Under the pieces are notes generated by a model. That model searched no databases and was not told the origin of the DNA. It saw nothing but the letters and a program-made list of their open reading frames with translations. From Arion vulgaris (taxonomy: Eukaryota > Mollusca > Gastropoda > Stylommatophora > Arionidae), in the NCBI GenBank assembly GCA_020796225.1, contig CM036753.1:4152001-4216000 (forward strand): 64,000 nucleotides of DNA. The letters run 5' to 3'. The position numbers were made by a program, and so were the translations under genes. Below, piece by piece: positions 57,712 to 64,000 of this stretch. Numbering within the stretch: position 1 is the first letter of the stretch; each line of letters begins with the position of its first letter.

Positions 57712-58205
57712 CCGAGCAAAATTTGGGATGTAAAGAATGGGAACCACTGTTACCTGCCACACATGTAGTAAGAGGTGACTAAGGAGGTTTGGCTGAAATC
57801 GGATGCAGTGTCCACTAGGAATGCTAACCCAAAACAAATGCTTGCAGAAAACGGATGCAATAGGCCATAAGGCGCATAACATGGTGCAACAACCCCTCAC
57901 AATGAGGAATGGATAACGGATTCTACGGTCGCCAATCTGCCTCGGAGATTTAGCCACGCAGTAAGAATGTCAGTCCTACTATCAGAGGGTGGCACTGCTG
58001 GAAAAGGTCGGCACAAACGGGGAAGCAGAAATCATAGGAATTATATCCCAGAGAACTGCCCCCGGTATGCAGACTTGAGAAGAAAGAGGCGGCCCACTTA
58101 CACCAGCGACCAAGAAAAACTGTATGACGTGGCTGATAATCTGAGGCAGACTGCTGCCTTTATTAGAGAATCCGAAATCCCAATCTAGTGAGAACTCAGA
58201 AGATG
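57712..58205 (+). mobile_element. SINE C-related segment and ORF1-like piece
   Basis: 57715-57880 resembles SINE C (tgtagtaagaggtgactaag, ggcgcataacatgg). 57955-58188 encodes a basic peptide, NYIPENCPRYADLRRKRRPT, then NLRQTAAFIRES, also found reversed at 54715-54860. It probably is the 5' region of a LINE, from which the SINE C sequence may derive. Function is unknown. Confidence 0.55.
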
Positions 58206-58349
58206 TCACATCCAGGTTTGGCACTGAAAACATAAATACAGGACATGTATGTACGAAATAAGCACATCTGACATATGTTTACAAGGTATACATTATATGA
58301 CAAGATAAGTAGATATTGTAAATACATATATATATATATATATAAAATA

Positions 58350-58620
58350 GACATGCATGAAGACAAGCAATGTAAACAAACTTGTAATCAAAGATTGGCT
58401 GCAATGGACTTTCAAAATCCTCTTTCTCTTACCTTTATGTTCTATTTTGCCAGGCTGTTATTTATCCATCTCATGATGTTTTCCTCTCACATGTGTCCTG
58501 GCTGTCCTCTTGCTTGACATCTTTCAATATTTACCGTGATAAAGTATTGATCAGTATGTCATGGTTCTTCATGTGTCCAAAATATTTTATATTTGTATTT
58601 CTTGTAGTAATTCTTCCTTT
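58350..58620 (-). mobile_element. LINE C-terminal end next to (TA)n
   Basis: The minus strand contains tattttggacacatgaagaa, encoding a decayed Y-F-G-H-x-K-x-H motif, and ends ccattgcagccaatc before a (TA)n run at 58328-58343. It is the same 3' end as at 62550-62775, suggesting that the TA run is the element's tail. Confidence 0.65.
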
Positions 58621-58757
58621 TCTGCAAGTTCTTCTATAACTATTTTATCAGTGCAAGCCATGTATTAATCAATACACAAGTAGATATAGTTTGCAGGTGC
58701 AAATAGAAATACAATGAGATCAGGATCAGTGAAAATAAAAATATTCACATATCTTTC

Positions 58758-59045
58758 TTTTTTTCTGTTATCTAATCCGGTTTTGCCTAACAATGTCAGG
58801 ATAAGAAGCGATTTACAGAACAGTCTTTTGTGTGTGCTTCATAAGTAGTGTCTTTCACAGCATCTGTTATTTCTGTTGTCCACCTCTCCATGGATTACCT
58901 TTTCTTTTGTATCTACTGTACCGGAGTAGCATTCCTCTTTTTGGCAAACTGTATGTTGGTAATCTGCTTATATGTCGAACAAGTTAATTTGTTGTTTCTT
59001 GATGTTCAATACTGATCCGGGAACCAATTTTTCTCCTGATTTATT
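58758..59045 (-). mobile_element. LINE 3' end, LRRMLG family, copy E
   Basis: Shares cctaacaatgtcaggataag and tttgtgtgtgcttcataa with copies A-D and F. The coding part is decayed. Confidence 0.75.
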
Positions 59046-59184
59046 CATATGCACATGGAGGACATCAGCTGCATTTTTCTTCATGACATCTCTTATTCCT
59101 TGTTTCATCACTAGACAGCAGACCCCTACTAATTTATAGTTTCTCATATTTGTTGTGAGATACATACAAAGTTTATGTTTACAG

Positions 59185-59250
59185 GTACAATTTTACAGAT
59201 GGGAGAAAGGGCAATCTTTGAGACGTACTCAAATGCTTCCAGGAAAACAA
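59185..59250 (+). CDS. Integrin alpha, exon 7 (22 codons)
   Basis: The acceptor is gtttatgtttacag and the donor aaacaagtaagt. In phase 0 it reads VQFYRWEKGQSLRRTQMLPG then KQ. V-x-(F/I)-Y ... L-x-G-x-Q is the strand that ends one propeller blade and leads to the next in alpha chains. The other frames, including one with no stop, lack this pattern. Phases fit both neighbours exactly. Confidence 0.85.
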
Positions 59251-59324
59251 GTAAGTCATATACCATGTTGAGCTTATTTTATCTTCATATTATTCATATC
59301 TACCATGAATACAGATCAAATATT

Positions 59325-59530
59325 TTAATATTACAAGGAAAAAGCAAAGAGAAGACCAAGAAAAAGATGGATAGACAATATCAAGACCATACTAAATAAA
59401 CATGGATAAACCACAACAAGGCAGACTCATCTGATACTGGAACGCATATTAAAGCTCCACCCTATGCTTAATGACAAGAGTGGACAACCAATTCCATCAT
59501 CCACCTTGGGAAATAGACAAAATAGACAAT
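59325..59530 (+). mobile_element. LINE C-terminal fragment
   Basis: Broken frames give KRRPRKRWIDNIKTILNKHG-like text, then ERILKLHPMLNDKSG. Related to 54905-55285 (RPRTRWKDN ... KHG). Confidence 0.65.
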
Positions 59531-59899
59531 AACAGGGGAAATAATTTAACAAAATGTTGGTAAACTACTTAAGAAATGGACTGGATCATGTAAAAACAAA
59601 CGATATGTAAATTAATTTTTGGCTCAGTTTTTCAATCTGCATGTGTTATTCTTATTCTAAACTACATTTGGTCATTGACATGTAATTGTGTAGATATATG
59701 AATGTGACAGCACTCTGGACAGACTCATAGTTAAGTTGCTCTGATCTCCTTCCCAATACCTTGACTAACGACACATCATCACATCCGTTCTGTGTTGATT
59801 AATTAAATGTCTCATGTCTCTAACAAAGTGTTTGTGTTTGGAAGTTCACATTTCCATCCCCTTCACTCTGGGATGTAGATTTATATATATATTTACAGT
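59531..59899. other. No gene seen
   Basis: AT-rich intron without recognised elements. Confidence 0.5.
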
Positions 59900-60060
59900 C
59901 ATCTATATGACCTGCTTCCCTTATGACATTGATGATATCTGCGCTATATATTGACTGTCCTCCTTTGACAACTGTTATATATGCCAGGTTATCTGCTGGC
60001 TAATAGCATGTACTCCTGCATGCACTGCTGCAAAAAAAAAGTTAAATGGGTCATTTGGGA
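59900..60060 (-). mobile_element. RNase H domain remnant
   Basis: The minus strand encodes ADNLAYITVVKGGQSIYSAD then IINVIREAG, the counterpart of YYLADTAVIEKGQSMDSAD at 10370-10866. It is a small decayed fragment. Confidence 0.6.
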
Positions 60061-60111
60061 TGTGATTAATGTGACATGTCTTATACAGGTAACCTGACTT
60101 CTTTTAAGCAT

Positions 60112-60245
60112 ATTCATCAAGTGCCGAGTCAGTTGGTGTAGGCGATCATGTCTCTCCACATCGGTCTGTCTCTGGTACAATCCATCAACTCCGTCACCCA
60201 ACTATTGCCGGGCCACGATTTCAAACAGTCCGGAATTTTGTCCCT
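60112..60245 (-). mobile_element. RTE-like LINE 3' remnant
   Basis: tgtaggcgatcatgtctctc then cacatcggtctgtctctggt aligns with 21360-21410 (the R-D-R-D-L-W-R end of the LINE). The rest is not recognised. Confidence 0.6.
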
Positions 60246-60544
60246 TTGTAACATTGTCGGTGTGAAGATTTTATGCAGGGCTAACAAGTTAGGGTAGAAG
60301 TTGCATTTTCAACCTCTATTTTCATAGCTAAAGTAGATATCCTGTTTGTTGTGTTCGGCATTCATTAACCCTTTCATGCATAGTGGACAACTACTATTCG
60401 TTCGTTTTATAACTACACATGTGTGTTTTGTAACCTATGGAGCATTCAGTATTCTGCTAAGGACTAGCTATTTCCAGTCATAAATTAACTTGTACTTCTA
60501 GTGTGTAGTCAGGGTTGTGGACAAGATGATATTCATCCCAAAAA

Positions 60545-61335
60545 TGCATGCATGAAAGGGATATACAGGACAATTACCAAATCAAACTTTCAATTCGTCT
60601 TTTACAATTTGAACACAACAACAGACTCCAGTTAGCATGTAACGAATACAACATAAGAATTAACATTGACAAAACAGAAGTAATGACATTTGCCAGAGAG
60701 GAAAGCACTACCAATATCTCCATCAATAATCGCCTACTAAATCAAGTAAAAGATTTCACATACCTGGGGAGCATTTTTCAGCAAATAGAAGAATAACTAA
60801 TGAAATTCAACACAGATGCAACAAAGCAAATCAAATGATAAGGCAAATGGCGCCAATTTTAAGATGCAAATATGTCACCATGAACACAAAAGAGCAATGT
60901 TCAACACAATCTTTCTTCCCACATTATGTTACCAGTGTCAAACCTGGACGCTGACAACAAACGATAGAAGAAAACTAGTCACAACAGAGATGAAGTGTCT
61001 ACGCAGAATGCTGGGTGTAACAAGAAGAGACCGGTTGAGAAATGAAGACATCAGGAAAAAAGTGGGTACAACATCAGTACTAGACTTCATCAAGAAACAA
61101 CAAATTAAATGGTTCGGTCACGTAAACAGATTACTATCAGACAGTGCACCCCAAAGAGCAATGCTGCTCCGATACAATGGGTACAAAGCAAAAGGCCGCC
61201 ACGCAAAAGATGGACCTCAGAGATAACAGAGGTGATGAAAGAGACTATCTACGAAGCGCATACTAGGGCCCGTTTTAGAAATCTCTTCCTGACCTGACGC
61301 TGTGAGGCATACAGGATTTGAGAAAGAAAGAAAGA
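60545..61335 (+). mobile_element. LINE, LRRMLG family, longest copy (F)
   Basis: The 5'-truncated element starts in the RT domain after the catalytic box: YNIRINIDKTEVMTFARE, then DFTYLGSIF. After frameshifts the C-terminal part is intact (60816-61226): LTTNDRRKLVTTEMKCLRRM, then GVTRRDRLRNEDIRKKVGTT and QQIKWFGHVNR. It ends RFRNLFLT and a (GAAA)n tail at 61321-61334. It is the reference for copies A-E, and the only copy on the plus strand. Confidence 0.9.
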
Positions 61336-62056
61336 CAATTTGAAAAGTGGTTGAATGCAAGTATGTGGCCATCTATAGAAACCTCAGTAGGTCCAAATGA
61401 TGAATAATCTACCCAACACAGAAGTACAGTGAACACAAAAACCGGATATGTCAATGATCGTGAGGTCAAATATGGACTCCACTACAGCTTCTGAATTGTA
61501 AACTACAACCACAATAAGTTTATCGCATATGTTTGTGCAAACAATGTTCGATCGAACCGGACCTGATTATTCTGTGTCTAGCAAAAGAAAATGGTTGTGA
61601 AAGACATTCCTCGGTAAAGCTATTTTTTTAATAGCTCTCTGGTTGTGTTCGTAAAAACACTTGTATTGTTGGGCTAGGCAATGTGTGCTGTAAGAAATCA
61701 GAGTTTGTGGTTTGAATCACGCTTTCGGTCATTTATTTTTTACGGAAGCTTATAATACTTGTAAACTGTCTATTTATTGATCGTATTCGTTGCTTCCCCT
61801 GAGGTTCTTAAAAAAGCAACAAAAAAACTTCAATGTTCTCATCTAAATTGTAAACTATGCAGGTGGGATGTGAAAATTAAAGAATTTGAAATCAAAGTAC
61901 CTGAAAATAAGGAAACAATTTTATTAACTAATCACAAATACACAACTATTTGATCAACAGAAAAAAAATGAAATTGGTGATGTCAAGTTATAAATTTAAA
62001 TATATTTAAATTACATTTTATATATTGACAGTCATTATATATTTGTATGACTGTAG
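61336..62056. other. End of intron 7, no gene seen
   Basis: AT-rich. A weak tRNA-like T-arm (tttgtggtttgaatcacg) lies near 61708, without a convincing D-arm. Confidence 0.5.
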
Positions 62057-62218
62057 GCTTGGTCTTACTTTGGTTACGCAATGTGTACTGTTGACGCTAA
62101 TAGTGATGGATATGATGAACTGCTTGTTGGAGCACCTCAGTTCACTGATTTAGAAGCTACACCTCATGTGTTCGACCATGGGCAGGTGTTTATCTACTCA
62201 AGATCCAGTACTAAAATG
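62057..62218 (+). CDS. Integrin alpha, exon 8 (calcium-binding blade)
   Basis: The acceptor is tatgactgtag and the donor aaaatggtgtgt. In phase 0 the 54 codons read AWSYFGYAMCTVDANSDGYD, then ELLVGAPQF ... DHGQVFIYSRSSTKM. It contains a full FG-GAP repeat: Y-F-G-Y, the calcium loop D-x-N-x-D-G-x-D and L-L-V-G-A-P, followed by G-x-V-x-(I/V)-Y. It is the clearest proof of the gene's identity. The next exon is outside the window or not recognised. Confidence 0.95.
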
Positions 62219-62459
62219 GTGTGTATAATTTACCAGCTACATTTACCTTGATGTTTTGCATGAATTAAATTGTAGAAATAAAAAGTTTGTTATTGCTTAA
62301 GAATTTTCAAACTGCAGTTTCCAATGAACAGAACACAATATTAATCAAAGCAAGTAACATTGAAAATAATATGTGTACAATGGTTATTTCACATTTTTGA
62401 AAGTAGTATTGTGATGTTGTTCCCATCTTTTTTTTCTATGTGTCTCTCTCTCTCTCTCT

Positions 62460-62536
<77 letters not shown>

Positions 62537-62775
62537 CATTGCATGCCGTCTCTGCATTAAAGGTTGGCTGCAATGGACTTCCAACATCTCCTGTCTCCTG
62601 CTTTTATCTTGAAATCTTCCATGTTGTAGGTTTGCTGCAATGGACCTCCAACATCTCCTGCTTTTATCTTGAAATCTTCCATGTTGTAGGTTCGCTGCAA
62701 TGGGCCTCCAACATCCCCTGTCTCCTGCTTTTATCTTGCAATCTGCCATGTAAATTTGTTCATCTCTTGATGTTT
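62460..62775 (-). mobile_element. LINE C-terminal end, triplicated, with (TA)n tail
   Basis: On the minus strand a 57-66-bp block encoding MADCKIKAGDRGCWRPIAAN-like text is repeated three times (62570-62755). It then ends in (TA)n at 62463-62530. D-R-x-x-W-R-x-x-(I/A)-A-A-N is a typical LINE protein end. The block occurs once at 58390. Confidence 0.75.
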
Positions 62776-63535
62776 CCCATTGACTTGTATCTTGGTACCA
62801 GGAAAGCCGTTAAGAGATCGAGTGATTCATCTAGTATTTTCAGGAAGTTGGAGACTGGTTCGTGCAGAGAATGGACTGAAATACTGTAATGGTCAACAAT
62901 GTGCAGTATTACATTTATCTTCGCTCTGGGGCACATGGGTAGTGATAGCAATAAGAGAACAAACAGACTGGCTGACTCTGCCAGAGGATAGAGCTGAAAT
63001 TCTGAATACCTTCAGAGAGTGACAATAAAATGTCAGCTACTAAATTGCAGTCGGAGTTGCAAGAAAAGAGCAGCACAACATCCTTATGATTAAGCTCATT
63101 AATCAAAATAGAAATGTTGTGGTCAGCCACTGGAGGCGTTTAGAGATATTGCAAAGAAGATTGGAGCATCTACGGCCTAAACATGTCAGGATTTCAATGA
63201 AGATATTACAAAGTGAAACTAAATATTTCAGGCTGTTTGTAATGAGAACGGCTTCTTCAAAACAACATGCTACATAATACGATTAATGAACCAGCAATTA
63301 TTTTTACAATTTTAAAAACATAAGTTGTTAAAACTTTATATCTTACCTGTGTTGTTTGCATAGAGAATGTGAATACGCTTCAAATTTCTTAAGTCCCTAC
63401 AGCATTTAGAGCAGGCTCATACAAATGTTGGCTTAAGTGTAAGCATATTATCTAACAGAACACACATTTGTAGACACGAAACTGTAAGATTTGACAAACA
63501 AAAAACATCTTTGCAGTACCATGTCTGAAGTTTTT
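62776..63535. other. Unrecognised, possibly transposon-derived
   Basis: The plus-strand frame 62780-63022 (SGSWRLVRAENGLKYCNGQQ) starts near a ttggtaccag but lacks FG-GAP motifs and does not continue the integrin. It is unassigned. Confidence 0.35.
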
Positions 63536-63539
63536 GTTT

Positions 63540-63782
63540 TTTTAAAGCCAAGAATTAACTTCATTGCACTGGATTTTACCCATATGGCTCGTAAAGCCGA
63601 AGAATTAACTTCATTGCACTGGATTTTACCCCGAAGAATTAACTTCATTGCACTGGATTTTACCCCAAAGAACTAACTTCATTGCACTGGATTTTATCCC
63701 ATATGGCTCGGTCCCGGATTCGAACCCACGACCTTCAACTCACAAGGCAAAATGGCTTAACCACTTAGCCACAGAGACCCCC
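63540..63782 (-). mobile_element. SINE family A with repeated 3' end
   Basis: The head (ggattcgaacccacgacctt, then cacaaggcaaaatggcttaa) is at 63715-63775. The body is missing. The 3' end unit gaattaacttcattgcactg gattttacccc occurs four times at 63550-63695, twice with a following atggctcg. This is another SINE-internal tandem expansion. Confidence 0.85.
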
Positions 63783-63869
63783 ACGTCTGAAGTTATACTT
63801 GATCATGTTATTACATCTGCATACCTAATTTTGTTATAGGTCATAGGGAGGCTGTCAGAGCTGACTCAT

Positions 63870-64000
63870 GCTATTTGTATATATAAATTTGATTTTCCCA
63901 TTTGTATATCTAAAGTTGATTCCCCTCCCTATTAGCATGCATATTTAAAATTGTGTCCCCTGTTTATATATCTAAAATTGTCTCCCCTGCTTATATATCT
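63870..64000. repeat. About 26-bp tandem repeat at the right edge
   Basis: tatatctaaaattgtctccc followed by ctgctta repeats four to five times and runs off the window. Confidence 0.8.

Larger units (their letters stand above)
11791..62218 (+). other. Integrin alpha subunit gene, 5' half (eight exons)
   Basis: Eight exons with GT/AG borders join to 861 nt (287 codons) without a stop. The product would be the ligand-binding headpiece of an integrin alpha chain: a secreted, membrane-anchored receptor subunit that pairs with a beta chain to bind extracellular matrix. Visible family marks are a signal peptide, FG-GAP-type motifs (YFGFSAGF, FVGAPKA, YLGYSV, YFGYAM, LLVGAP), G-R-C after blade 1, and the calcium loop DANSDGYD. 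Introns range from about 1.3 kb (intron 5) to 27 kb (intron 4) and are filled with transposons. Blade 2 is incomplete: a Cys-rich part expected between exons 4 and 5 was not found. The 3' half of the gene is outside the window. I could not identify the alpha subtype. Confidence 0.88.

Noticed and set aside
59175..59399. Open frame of 74 codons over exon 7
   Set aside because: It is a different frame from the spliced one. The spliced frame has the VxFY ... LxGxQ pattern and matching phases.
62780..63022. Next integrin exon after 62218
   Set aside because: The frame has no FG-GAP or calcium-loop motif and ends in a stop soon after.

Overview
This is a 64 kb piece of an animal nuclear genome. 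The evidence is split codons at GT/AG splice sites, an extracellular-matrix receptor gene, tRNA-derived SINEs, many 5'-truncated LINEs, AT-rich DNA and very large minisatellites. The style of the LINEs and SINEs suggests an invertebrate with a large, repeat-rich genome. A mollusc is my first guess, but an arthropod cannot be excluded. I see no bacterial operon, CRISPR array or rRNA gene.

The one host gene I can support is the 5' half of an integrin alpha subunit on the + strand. Eight exons run from 11791 to 62218: 11791-11978, 20761-20891, 24588-24661, 28346-28432, 55451-55517, 56844-56929, 59185-59250 and 62057-62218. All have GT/AG sites and compatible phases. They sum to 861 nt, or 287 codons, and encode a signal peptide plus the first blades of the FG-GAP beta-propeller, including one clear calcium loop in exon 8. 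The stretch expected between exons 4 and 5 (the rest of blade 2) was not found in the 27 kb intron. The gene continues beyond the window.

Nearly everything else is transposon or tandem repeat. Before the gene (1-11.8 kb) there are a 42-bp array (0.48-1.75 kb), a 34-bp array (7.4-9.2 kb), SINEs and LINE scraps. Intron 1 holds a SINE swollen by about 2.4 kb of 48-bp repeats, plus a 39-bp array. Intron 4 holds most of the LINEs: a 66-bp array of about 4.4 kb, a nearly complete RTE-like LINE (45.9-49.0 kb), an LTR interrupted by a LINE with a 12-bp target duplication, a long inverted repeat (45.0-45.6 kb) and a 34-bp array of about 3 kb.

The main pattern is that many arrays are slices of the transposons they sit in, amplified in place. 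Examples are the tRNA-like heads of two SINE families (9.9 and 12.8-15.2 kb), a SINE body (28.9-29.8 kb), a SINE 3' end (63.5 kb) and LINE C-terminal coding segments (4.0, 35.9-40.3 and 62.6 kb). I name the SINE families A, B and C only for reference here. Several arrays, and a degraded copy of the exon-4 flank at 29.85-30.19 kb, also carry small indels that look like poor assembly consensus, so their copy numbers should not be trusted.
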